Shown here in pieces: positions 8,247 through 15,525 of a stretch of DNA of 64,000 bases (within the stretch, counting starts at the first letter, position 1; the number at the start of each line of letters is the position of its first letter). A model generated the notes under the pieces. The model ran no database searches. It was not told where the DNA came from and saw nothing but the letters and a program-made list of their open reading frames with translations. Source of the DNA: Candidatus Peribacteria bacterium (GTDB lineage: Bacteria; Patescibacteriota; Gracilibacteria; Peribacterales; Peribacteraceae); NCBI GenBank assembly GCA_023245935.1, contig JAHFJM010000001.1:372001-436000 (forward strand), written 5' to 3'. A program made the position numbers and the translations under genes.

Positions 8247-10004
8247 ATGCTTTTTCGCACATACACACACAAAAAAACAGTGCTTCTGCTCTTGGCATTC
8301 TGCGTGTCCGTTCCGCTTGCGACATTCGCGAGCGAAGCGTCGCAGCAACTGAGCGATGCGAAAGGGCAATTTGACGAGCTCTGGCATTCCGCCGCCGCCA
8401 CCACGCAGCGAAGAGCGAAGCTCGAACAGAATCTTGCGCAGTACGACATCAAAGTTGCCGATGCCAAGCACGATCTGGAGCAAGCGGCGCTGGATCGCCG
8501 CGATAACAGGCAGCAGATTCTGGATCGTCAGAAACTGATCGACGTGCTGCACGCTCAGCTTCAGGCTGCCGCGGAATCCCGCGGTTTCTACGAAGTGGTC
8601 GCTGCGAATCAGAAAGACGATATCGTGTCATTCGTCCGCTATCTCTCGGGAAAAGAAATCGCCGTCAGTGAGAGCGGACCTGCAGTCGGCGGATCGCTGC
8701 TCAAACACATTCTCCGCGGATCTCTCGGAGACAGCATCGATGCCGAGCTTGCGGACAATGCTTTGCTGATGACGCGGAAGCGTTTTGCATTGCAGATCGA
8801 TGTGCTCGTGAGCGAAGCCGAGAAAGCCGAGACACGCCTTCGGTCCGTTCTCGGTCAGTTGAATGGTGAGGTGGACGGACTGGAGCAGCGCGGCAAGAAC
8901 CTCGAACAGACGGTGGACCGGAAGACCGCGTTCATCGATGACAGTTGGCGTCAGAAACAGTTGAGTCAGGAGGAACTGAAGAGCGTGACGCAGGAGTCGG
9001 CCGAAGCGAATGCGCGCATCGGACTGATGCAGGCGAGCCTTCTGAAGATCAACGATGAGTTGCGTCAGGAAACTCTCACCAAACTGCAGGCGGATCTTGC
9101 AGCTCTGCAATCGGAACATCACTCGCTCCAGGCACAAACGACGCTGCTCCAGAGCAAAGACCATGCGATGTCGCTTCTCGAAACCGACGTCGAGAAAGCG
9201 TTTGCGCAGATGCAGACACAGCGCAACACCGACAAGAAACTCTACAAGCGCATCGAGGAATCGGAGTTGCGATTGCAGCAGCTGGAAGCGGATGACAGAG
9301 CATCCTCGGAGAGTGCGACGGGCGCGGAATTGTCTTCTGCAAGCGAACACGCGTCTGAGATCGACGAACTTCGCGAGCAGATCGCACTCATGAAGACGGG
9401 TGTTCCGCAGGATGCTGCGCATGACTATCTAGAGCAGAAGCATCAGGCGGAGCAAGCGACGATCGTGCGCAAGGATCTCGCCGTGCAGATTTCCGGTGCC
9501 GTGCGAAGGCTCGCAGAGCTCGATGAATTGATTCCGACGAAGGAACAGGAACTGAAGAAAGCCGAGGAGTCTCCGGAACTCGCGAATCTCCCTCCGCTTT
9601 TCCAATGGCCGGTCAACGGTCCCATCACCGCCGGATACTTCGATCCGGATTACTTCAAAGTTTTCAACGTGCCGCATCGTGCGATCGACATCGCGGTTCC
9701 GCAGGCAACGCCGATTCGCACCGTGTCACAAGGCATTGTCTTCGCGGTGAAGGACGGCGGCAGAACCGGATACAGTTACATTCTGATCGGACATCAGGGC
9801 GGGTATGCGTCGCTCTACGGTCACGTCTCGGCGTCGTTCGTGAAGGCAGGGGACAAGGTCGGGTACGGTCAGATCATCGGGCTCACGGGAGGAGAACCCG
9901 GAACGCATGGCGCAGGGCACATGACGACCGGTGCACATTTGCATTTGGAAATGATGAAGAATGGAGAGCATTTGAATCCGCTGAGTGTGTTGTCTTCGAG
10001 ATAA
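8247..10004 (+). CDS. EnvC-like coiled-coil protein with M23 (LytM) peptidase domain
   Basis: Secreted murein hydrolase or hydrolase activator used in cell separation. The 585-aa protein has a signal peptide (residues 1-29, cleavage near 'TFAS-EA'), then about 400 residues of heptad-rich coiled coil. A C-terminal LytM/M23 domain follows from about residue 465. In it the zinc ligands look intact: HxxxD in 'HRAIDIAV' and HxH in 'HLHLE'. Unlike degenerate E. coli EnvC, it may therefore be catalytically active. The start is fixed by the leaderless-type promoter. A convergent repeat element lies immediately downstream. Confidence 0.85.
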   Translation: MLFRTYTHKKTVLLLLAFCVSVPLATFASEASQQLSDAKGQFDELWHSAAATTQRRAKLEQNLAQYDIKVADAKHDLEQAALDRRDNRQQILDRQKLIDVLHAQLQAAAESRGFYEVVAANQKDDIVSFVRYLSGKEIAVSESGPAVGGSLLKHILRGSLGDSIDAELADNALLMTRKRFALQIDVLVSEAEKAETRLRSVLGQLNGEVDGLEQRGKNLEQTVDRKTAFIDDSWRQKQLSQEELKSVTQESAEANARIGLMQASLLKINDELRQETLTKLQADLAALQSEHHSLQAQTTLLQSKDHAMSLLETDVEKAFAQMQTQRNTDKKLYKRIEESELRLQQLEADDRASSESATGAELSSASEHASEIDELREQIALMKTGVPQDAAHDYLEQKHQAEQATIVRKDLAVQISGAVRRLAELDELIPTKEQELKKAEESPELANLPPLFQWPVNGPITAGYFDPDYFKVFNVPHRAIDIAVPQATPIRTVSQGIVFAVKDGGRTGYSYILIGHQGGYASLYGHVSASFVKAGDKVGYGQIIGLTGGEPGTHGAGHMTTGAHLHLEMMKNGEHLNPLSVLSSR

Positions 10005-10015
10005 CTCACTCAACG

Positions 10016-10137
10016 GTCCTCACTCCGGCGCTGATGCGCCACCCCTCTCCATCGGCTGGAGAGAGGAATGTCCGTATTCGGAGAAACACGCGTTACCCCT
10101 CTCCTGCCGAAGGAGAGGGGTTAGGGGTGAGGACCGA
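10016..10137. repeat. Dispersed inverted-repeat element (copy 1), between convergent genes
   Basis: An outer inverted repeat GGTCCTCAC/GTGAGGACC encloses two smaller hairpins built from CCCCTCTCC and GGAGAGGGG. It contains GCGCTGATGCGC, which recurs in copy 2 at about 19616. It lies between the M23 gene (+) and rsmI (-), reaches into rsmI and supplies its last residues and stop codon. Likely roles are bidirectional transcription terminator or REP-like mobile repeat. Confidence 0.8.
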
Positions 10138-10795
10138 GAACCACCGTAAACTCCCCTTTCACCGTCATCTCTTTACTTTCTTTTTCCAAAGACGAAATAC
10201 TTGTATAAATTATTTGTTCATGCATCTTGGTCAGCTCTCTCGCAATCACAACCACTCGCTCAGGTTGTTCACTGAGAACCGTCGCAAGCTCCGCTAACGT
10301 TTTCTGAATCCTATGTGGTGACTCGTAAAACACAATCGTCCGCTCTTCACTTTGAAAACTCTGCAGTAGTGTCTGCCTTCCTTTCTTGAGTGGCAGAAAT
10401 CCGAGGTACAGAAATTGATTGATCGGCAGTCCGCTCGCACTCAGTGCAACGAGGAATGCCGACGGTCCGGGCAGTGCTTCGATTTGTAATCCCGCAGCGC
10501 GGACACGCGAGACGACAATGTATCCGGGATCGGAAATTCCCGGTGTTCCCGCATCGGACACAAGACAGAGGTGTTCGCCTTTCTGCAGTCTCTGAACAAT
10601 GTAATCCGCTTTTCCTTCATCCGTGTAACCGTGAAACGAAATGAACTCTTTCTTCGGTAACTCGAGTAATTTCAGCAATTGTCCCGTGACACGCGTGTCC
10701 TCGCAGATGATGGCATCGCAAGCAGCGAGCATTTCTTTCGCTCGGATCGTGATGTCTTTCAGATTGCCGATCGGCGTTGGAATAATCGAGAGCAT
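10121..10795 (-). CDS. rsmI: 16S rRNA (cytidine-2'-O)-methyltransferase RsmI
   Basis: Methylates the 2'-OH of C1402 of 16S rRNA in the decoding centre. The 224-aa product matches the SAM-dependent tetrapyrrole-methylase fold: 'IPTPIGNLKDIT' at the N-terminus, 'CEDTRVTGQLLK' near residue 32, 'LVSDAGTPGISDPGY' around 78 and 'ALPGPSAFLVAL' around 105. It lacks the C-terminal extension of some homologues. The final residues VLGPHP and the TAA stop are encoded by the dispersed repeat. The start is fixed by TACACT exactly 6 nt upstream. Confidence 0.92.
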   Translation of the reverse strand: MLSIIPTPIGNLKDITIRAKEMLAACDAIICEDTRVTGQLLKLLELPKKEFISFHGYTDEGKADYIVQRLQKGEHLCLVSDAGTPGISDPGYIVVSRVRAAGLQIEALPGPSAFLVALSASGLPINQFLYLGFLPLKKGRQTLLQSFQSEERTIVFYESPHRIQKTLAELATVLSEQPERVVVIARELTKMHEQIIYTSISSLEKESKEMTVKGEFTVVLGPHP

Positions 10796-10801
10796 GCGTG
10801 A

Positions 10802-10807
10802 AGTGTA
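10802..10807 (-). promoter_or_regulatory. TACACT -10 box 6 nt before rsmI (leaderless-type)
   Basis: Minus strand TGCTACACT, then TCACGC, then ATG. It has the same geometry as ruvA and the M23 gene, including the TG of an extended -10. Confidence 0.62.
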
Positions 10808-10901
10808 GCAGTTGGAGAGCGGAAGAGTAGATTTTATCTATGAAATGTTCTATTATATCTTTTGGATCTTCCATCGAAGATCTCATTCCGTTCTGACCGG
10901 A

Positions 10902-10908
10902 AAGGAGG
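10902..10908 (+). promoter_or_regulatory. Strong Shine-Dalgarno (AAGGAGG) of the 63-aa ORF
   Basis: An uninterrupted match to the anti-SD of 16S rRNA, at ideal spacing from ATG 10915. It contrasts with the many genes here that have no leader at all. Confidence 0.75.
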
Positions 10909-10914
10909 TCAATC

Positions 10915-11106
10915 ATGAAAGGAATGTTTGTTCTTTCCCTATTGTCGCTGATCGCCATTCTTTTTCTGATCTTTGATCGGAGGGGATGGGTTCTCAACCC
11001 CGTCAAAGGTATTGAGGACGTCTTCAGCCGCATCGGGATTGGACTGCTCTGTGCAGTCCTCTGCGCCCTCTCCTTCGCACTGAGCTTTGCTCAAGTGCAC
11101 CCGTGA
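10915..11106 (+). CDS. Small two-helix membrane protein with a strong ribosome binding site
   Basis: A 63-aa protein with hydrophobic stretches at residues 4-20 and 41-59 separated by a basic loop ('FDRRGW'). AAAGGAGG lies 6-7 nt before the ATG, the best Shine-Dalgarno match in the window, and a perfect hairpin terminator follows, so this is a complete monocistronic unit. The stretch upstream is A+T-rich (TATTAT/TATATC near 10850) and could hold the promoter. No family is recognised. Its isolation and strong translation signals make it more likely real than an average short ORF. Confidence 0.7.
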   Translation: MKGMFVLSLLSLIAILFLIFDRRGWVLNPVKGIEDVFSRIGIGLLCAVLCALSFALSFAQVHP

Positions 11107-11116
11107 GGGGGCAATG

Positions 11117-11147
11117 GCACACCGGAGAACCCGGTGTGCTTTTCTTT
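11117..11147 (+). terminator. Rho-independent terminator after the 63-aa ORF
   Basis: GCACACCGG pairs with CCGGTGTGC across a five-base loop, followed by TTTTTCTTT. A nine-base-pair G+C-rich stem plus a U tract is a classical terminator. Confidence 0.9.
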
Positions 11148-11242
11148 GCAGAACAACGAATATGGTGGATCGTCGCATCGTAAGATCTTTCTTTTCATTG
11201 ACTTTCTGGTAGTCTCGATCAGCTACTTTTGTTTCAGGAATT

Positions 11243-13777
11243 ATGGCGAAAACACCCCCACCCAATGGCGACCAGATCCAGGCTCCGCTTGAGGCGAGCC
11301 CGATCGGGCAGGTGAACCCAAGGCAGATCGTCACGGAAATGGAGGAGAGTTACCTCTCCTATGCGATGAGCGTGATCGTGTCGCGTGCGCTTCCTGATGC
11401 CAGAGACGGTCTGAAGCCTGTTCACAGAAGAATCCTCTACGCCATGCACGAAATGGGTCTCAGATCAGGTTCGAAATTCCGCAAATGTGCGGCCGTGGTC
11501 GGAGACGTGCTCGGAAAGTATCACCCGCACGGCGACAGTCCCGTGTACGAAGCACTTGTTCGAATGGCGCAGGACTTCGCGATGCGGTATCCGCTGATCT
11601 TCGGGCAGGGAAACTTCGGAAGCATCGATGGAGACAATGCGGCAGCCATGCGTTACACCGAGGCGAAGATGCACTCGGTTGCCGATGAACTCCTGCAAGA
11701 CATCGAGAAGAACACGGTGGAATTCCGCCCGAACTACGACGGCACAAGAAAGGAGCCTGCAGTACTCCCGAGCAAAATCCCGAACCTGCTCCTCAATGGC
11801 ACCGTCGGTATTGCCGTCGGTATGGCGACGAACATCCCGCCGCATAATCTCAAGGAACTCGTCGCTGCGATTCTGCACCTCACCGATCATCCGAATGCGA
11901 CGGTCGAAGACTTGCTTGAGTTCGTACAGGGTCCGGATTTCCCGACGGCGGGCATGGTCTACGATAAGGAGGCGCTGAAACAGGCGTACCTCACGGGTCG
12001 TGGATCGGTCGTCTGTCGCGGCAAAGCGGATATCGAAGAAGTCGGGAACCGCTACGTCATCAGAATCAGCGAGCTTCCGTACCAGGTGAACAAGTCCGTG
12101 CTCATCACGCGTGTCGCCGAACTCGTCACCGACAAAGTCATCGTTGGCATTTCGGATATCCGAGATGAGTCGGATCGAGACGGTATTCGTGTCATCGTCG
12201 AACTGAAGAAGGACAGTTATCCGCAGAAGATCCTCAATCAGCTCTACAAGCACACGGATCTGCAGACCAGTTTCGGCTACAACTGCATCGCGCTTGCGGA
12301 CGGTTTGCAGCCTCGTCTTCTGAATCTCCACGACTTCCTCCAGATCTTCATCGACCATCGCCGCGTCATCATCACGAGGCGCGTGACGTTCGATCGGGAT
12401 CGTGCGAAAGAGCGTGCGCACATTCTCGAAGGGCTCACGATCGCGCTCGACAACATCGATGCGGTGATCAAGACCATCAAGCAGAGCGAGACACAGGACG
12501 ACGCGAGGCAGAGCCTCATGAAGAAGTTCAAACTGAGCGACATTCAGGCGAACGCCATTCTCGAGATGCAACTCCGGCGCCTCGCCGGACTCGAACGCAA
12601 GAAGATCGAAGACGAACTCAAGGCGACGCTTGCGTTCATCAAGGAGTGCGAGGCGATCCTGAAGGACAAGAAGCGCGTGGACAGCATCATGAAGCAGGAA
12701 CTTGCGGAGATCGTGAAGAAGTTCGGAGACGATCGTCGCACGGTGATCGTCTCGCATCCGGTCGGAGAATTCTCGGCAAAGGATACGATCCCGAATGCGC
12801 CGATGATCGTTGCTCTCACGTCGCAGGGGTACATCAAACGCTTGAGCCCGGCTCAGTTCCGCGCCCAAAACCGCGGCGGCAAGGGCATTAAAGGCATGAC
12901 CACGAAAGACGAGGACGAGATTCTGTGTCTCGTGAACGTGAACAATCACGATGATCTTCTCTTCTTCACGAATACCGGTCGCGTGTTCAAATTGCCGGTG
13001 TACGAACTTCCGCAGGCGAGCCGCGTTGCCAAGGGTCAGGCGATCGTGAATCTTCTCCAGCTCCAGCCGAACGAGAAAGTGGCGTCGCTGATGAAAGCGA
13101 AGCTCGAAGGCAAGACGCACCTCTTCATGACAACGGTGAAGGGAACGGTGAAGCGCACGGAGCTCAGCGAGTTCGAGAATATCCGTCGCTCGGGTCTGAT
13201 CGCGCAGAAAGTTCCCGCAGGGGACGAGCTCCGTTGGGTGCTCGCAACCGGCGGCAAGGATGAGATCTTCATCCTCACGAAGAAGGGCAAGTCGATTCGC
13301 TTCCCCGAAGTCGACGTGCGTTCCATGGGTCGCGCTGCCGGTGGTGTGCGCGGCATTCGCGTCGGAGGAGGTGACAAAGTCGTGGAGGCGGCGGCGGTTG
13401 CATCACCCGATAACAGCCAACTGCTCGTCGTGATGGAGAACGGACTCGGAAAATCGTCTCCCATCACGCAGTACCGTCTGCAGGGCAGAGGAGGCAGCGG
13501 CGTGAAAGCGGCGCAGCTCACGGCGAAGACAGGGGACATCGTCGGCGGATGCGTGCTGCAGGAACATGACGATGGAGATCTCATCTGCATCAGCAAACAG
13601 GGACAGACGATCCGCATGAAACTCTCGGATATTCCTTCGAGGAGTCGCGCGACGCAGGGTGTAATCGTGATGCGCCTCGACGGCGGCGACAAAGTCGCAT
13701 CGATGAGCGTGATCATGCATGATGCGAATGAGGTGGTGGAGGGGGAAGAGGTTGAAGAAGATGAGAAGGAGATGTAA
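11243..13777 (+). CDS. gyrA: DNA gyrase subunit A
   Basis: Breakage-reunion subunit of DNA gyrase. The 844-aa protein has the winged-helix core with catalytic Tyr near residue 138 ('[10 protein letters not shown]'). Quinolone-region residues are S99 and E103 within '[15 protein letters not shown]', so the Ser matching E. coli Ser83 is unchanged. The C-terminal beta-pinwheel includes a GyrA box 'QNRGGKGI' near residue 540, which marks gyrase rather than topoisomerase IV. An acidic tail ([10 protein letters not shown]) ends the protein. gyrB is not nearby. TTGACT at 11198 may be a -35, but the matching -10 is unclear. Confidence 0.96.
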   Translation: MAKTPPPNGDQIQAPLEASPIGQVNPRQIVTEMEESYLSYAMSVIVSRALPDARDGLKPVHRRILYAMHEMGLRSGSKFRKCAAVVGDVLGKYHPHGDSPVYEALVRMAQDFAMRYPLIFGQGNFGSIDGDNAAAMRYTEAKMHSVADELLQDIEKNTVEFRPNYDGTRKEPAVLPSKIPNLLLNGTVGIAVGMATNIPPHNLKELVAAILHLTDHPNATVEDLLEFVQGPDFPTAGMVYDKEALKQAYLTGRGSVVCRGKADIEEVGNRYVIRISELPYQVNKSVLITRVAELVTDKVIVGISDIRDESDRDGIRVIVELKKDSYPQKILNQLYKHTDLQTSFGYNCIALADGLQPRLLNLHDFLQIFIDHRRVIITRRVTFDRDRAKERAHILEGLTIALDNIDAVIKTIKQSETQDDARQSLMKKFKLSDIQANAILEMQLRRLAGLERKKIEDELKATLAFIKECEAILKDKKRVDSIMKQELAEIVKKFGDDRRTVIVSHPVGEFSAKDTIPNAPMIVALTSQGYIKRLSPAQFRAQNRGGKGIKGMTTKDEDEILCLVNVNNHDDLLFFTNTGRVFKLPVYELPQASRVAKGQAIVNLLQLQPNEKVASLMKAKLEGKTHLFMTTVKGTVKRTELSEFENIRRSGLIAQKVPAGDELRWVLATGGKDEIFILTKKGKSIRFPEVDVRSMGRAAGGVRGIRVGGGDKVVEAAAVASPDNSQLLVVMENGLGKSSPITQYRLQGRGGSGVKAAQLTAKTGDIVGGCVLQEHDDGDLICISKQGQTIRMKLSDIPSRSRATQGVIVMRLDGGDKVASMSVIMHDANEVVEGEEVEEDEKEM

Positions 13778-13789
13778 GACGGAAGACAG

Positions 13790-13815
13790 AAGACGTAAGT
13801 TTTTACGTCTTTTCT
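13790..13815 (+). terminator. Terminator hairpin after gyrA
   Basis: AAGACGTAA pairs perfectly with TTACGTCTT across GTTT, followed by TTCTTCC. The surrounding 13780-13850 is a longer imperfect inverted repeat made of AGACGGAAGACAGAAGA-type units opposed by TCTTCCATCTTCC units. The same style of repeat is seen after pdxS and after the rluA-like gene. Confidence 0.75.
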
Positions 13816-13900
13816 TCCATCTTCCATCTTATATCTTCTGTCTTTCCCGGTTCTTTTCTCTTGCTACCGCTCCATTTGCCTCGTAGAATCCCCGAGCTCT

Positions 13901-14194
13901 ATGAAAAAAGGCATCCATCCACAGGTTTACCTCGACGCGAAAACAATGTGCAGTTCATGCGGCGCGGTGTATCTGATCCCGACGACGGTGAAGGTACAGC
14001 AGGTGGAAATCTGCTCCGCCTGTCATCCGGTCTACACGGGCAAGTACATGGGGCTCATGGCATCCGGACGCGTGGACCGCTTCCGCAAGATGGCGGAATC
14101 GAGCAAGAAGAAGCAGGAGGAAGTGAAGGTGATCGAAGAGAAGCGCGCAAAGAAGCCGGCGATCAAGAAGAAGGCGAAGAAAGGGGAGAAGTAG
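13901..14194 (+). CDS. rpmE: 50S ribosomal protein L31
   Basis: A component of the large subunit and of inter-subunit bridge B1b. The 97-aa protein begins 'MKKGIHPQVYLDAK'. It keeps the zinc-type cysteine pairs CSSC (17-20) and CSAC (about 38-41), followed by the family 'HPVYTGK' motif. The C-terminal 30 residues are an extended Lys/Glu-rich tail (KKQEEVKVIEEKRAKK...) longer than in most L31. TAGAAT lies 11 nt before the ATG. Confidence 0.93.
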   Translation: MKKGIHPQVYLDAKTMCSSCGAVYLIPTTVKVQQVEICSACHPVYTGKYMGLMASGRVDRFRKMAESSKKKQEEVKVIEEKRAKKPAIKKKAKKGEK

Positions 14195-14236
14195 AGGGTG
14201 GACAGGTTTTTGGATTATGATGTAAAGTATTTTTCT

Positions 14237-14581
14237 ATGTCTGAAAAGAAATCAGCTTTTGAAGGTCTGAATCGGGAATGTCAAACGATGTCTGAACTAG
14301 GAAATATCAAGAAAATGATACGAAACTTTCTCATCGTCTTCGCGAGTATTGTTGCTATCGAGGGCATAACGACGGAACATACAGAAGACGCAATTCTTGC
14401 ATCGACACTTTTTGGATCATCCCTGATGGCAATTGGTATTTTGGAAACTATTGATTTCATGATCTTCAAAGAAAGCAGAGAAAACCTTCGGAGTCTTCTT
14501 CATTCATCTTCGGGTCGAGATCTTGATGGTGTGTTCAATGCAATCTTTTCAGCTGATATGGATCCGAATGATTATCGATAG
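14237..14581 (+). CDS. Small predicted membrane protein, unknown function
   Basis: A 114-aa product from ATG 14237 (the ORF track starts 13 codons earlier). Two hydrophobic segments lie at about residues 26-45 and 57-75, with soluble acidic ends. No family is recognised. The coding sequence is more A+T-rich than the flanking rpmE and hrcA. It sits 42 nt after rpmE and 53 nt before hrcA. Confidence 0.55.
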   Translation: MSEKKSAFEGLNRECQTMSELGNIKKMIRNFLIVFASIVAIEGITTEHTEDAILASTLFGSSLMAIGILETIDFMIFKESRENLRSLLHSSSGRDLDGVFNAIFSADMDPNDYR

Positions 14582-14619
14582 ACAGCCCTACAGCCATCGC
14601 CATTTCCCCCGTTTTCCGC

Positions 14620-14625
14620 TATAAT
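14620..14625 (+). promoter_or_regulatory. TATAAT box upstream of hrcA
   Basis: A perfect consensus -10 (TATAAT) 9 nt before the first ATG of hrcA (ATGATG at 14635), leaving at most a 2-5 nt leader. No CIRCE-type palindrome accompanies it. Confidence 0.55.
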
Positions 14626-14634
14626 GAGACCATT

Positions 14635-15348
14635 ATGATGAATATCCGTCAGGCGAAACTTCTCACGGCGATCATCGACCAGTTCATCGAGACGGCGATA
14701 CCGGTTGGATCGCATCACATTATCGAACGCGGGCTCTTCCCCGTATCCGGAGCGACGATCAGAAATGAGATGCGTTTCCTCGGTGAAGAGGGCTACATCG
14801 AGCAGCCGCATACGTCCGCGGGACGCATTCCGACGGTGCAGGGCTACCGGATGTACGTACAGCAATTCATGAAGCCGACTGCGCACGAGCGCGCGGTTCG
14901 TTCGCGCTTTCTGGAACTGAAAGAACAGTACTTCCAGCACAAGGATCGTGAACGCGCGTACGAGGCTGTTGCGATGCTCTCGAACATGATCCCGAATGTG
15001 AGCTTTGCAACGGTGCCTCACAGGGAACAGGTGTCGTACCTCGGGCTCAGCAATGCCATGCGGCAGCCGGAGTTTCTGGCGGACAGCAGATTTGTGAGCG
15101 GTGTCGTCGAGGTGCTTGAGAAGCGTCTCTCAAGTCTGATCGATCACATCACGCTCAGTGACAAAGTGCAGTACTTCGTCGGTGAGAAAGATCTCTGCAC
15201 GCAGTTCGCGAGTTGCAGCATGCTCGTGACCAAGTACCGTATTCGAGGCGAGACGGGTGCCATTGGCATCCTCGGTCCCGTCCGCATGGACTACGCGTAC
15301 AATGCGACGGCGCTCGAGATGGTGGCGGATCTCATTCGCGATTCCTGA
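14635..15348 (+). CDS. hrcA: Heat-inducible transcription repressor HrcA (short form)
   Basis: HrcA represses chaperone operons by binding CIRCE operators. The 237-aa product has the winged-helix N-terminus ('GATIRNEMRFLGEEGYIEQPHTSAGRIPT', typical of the family) and the C-terminal 'IGILGPVRMDYAYN' motif. It is about 100 residues shorter than usual because the central GAF-like region is reduced. No dnaK or groEL and no full CIRCE are in the window, so its targets are elsewhere. Its stop is TGA, and the next ORF continues in the same reading frame without another stop. Confidence 0.88.
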   Translation: MMNIRQAKLLTAIIDQFIETAIPVGSHHIIERGLFPVSGATIRNEMRFLGEEGYIEQPHTSAGRIPTVQGYRMYVQQFMKPTAHERAVRSRFLELKEQYFQHKDRERAYEAVAMLSNMIPNVSFATVPHREQVSYLGLSNAMRQPEFLADSRFVSGVVEVLEKRLSSLIDHITLSDKVQYFVGEKDLCTQFASCSMLVTKYRIRGETGAIGILGPVRMDYAYNATALEMVADLIRDS

Positions 15349-15525
15349 ACAATTCTCCCTTCGTCATTCTTCTCTAATTTTCCAATAACAACCTCAACCT
15401 CAGATCTGGCACTCCTCAGAATCCGTCCGGCTCTTCCGGATCCGGAAGACAAGAGCGGCTCCCGGGGACCGCTCCACATCGAACCAGCGATTGCAGCGCT
15501 CCATTCGCTCACCGGCTCCGATGGG

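Noticed and set aside
8202-8552. 117-codon N-terminal extension of ruvA in the ORF track
   Set aside because: It overlaps the divergent M23 gene, has no RuvA resemblance, and the true ATG at 8201 has its own -10 box.
11465-13120. 551-aa minus-strand ORF opposite gyrA
   Set aside because: Composition (Arg/Asp/His-rich) is that of the antisense of a conserved gene; gyrA is certain.
15346-15348. UGA read as a sense codon (Gly) as in Gracilibacteria/SR1
   Set aside because: Many genes here end sensibly in TGA, with ATGA overlaps, so TGA is a normal stop; only local readthrough remains possible.
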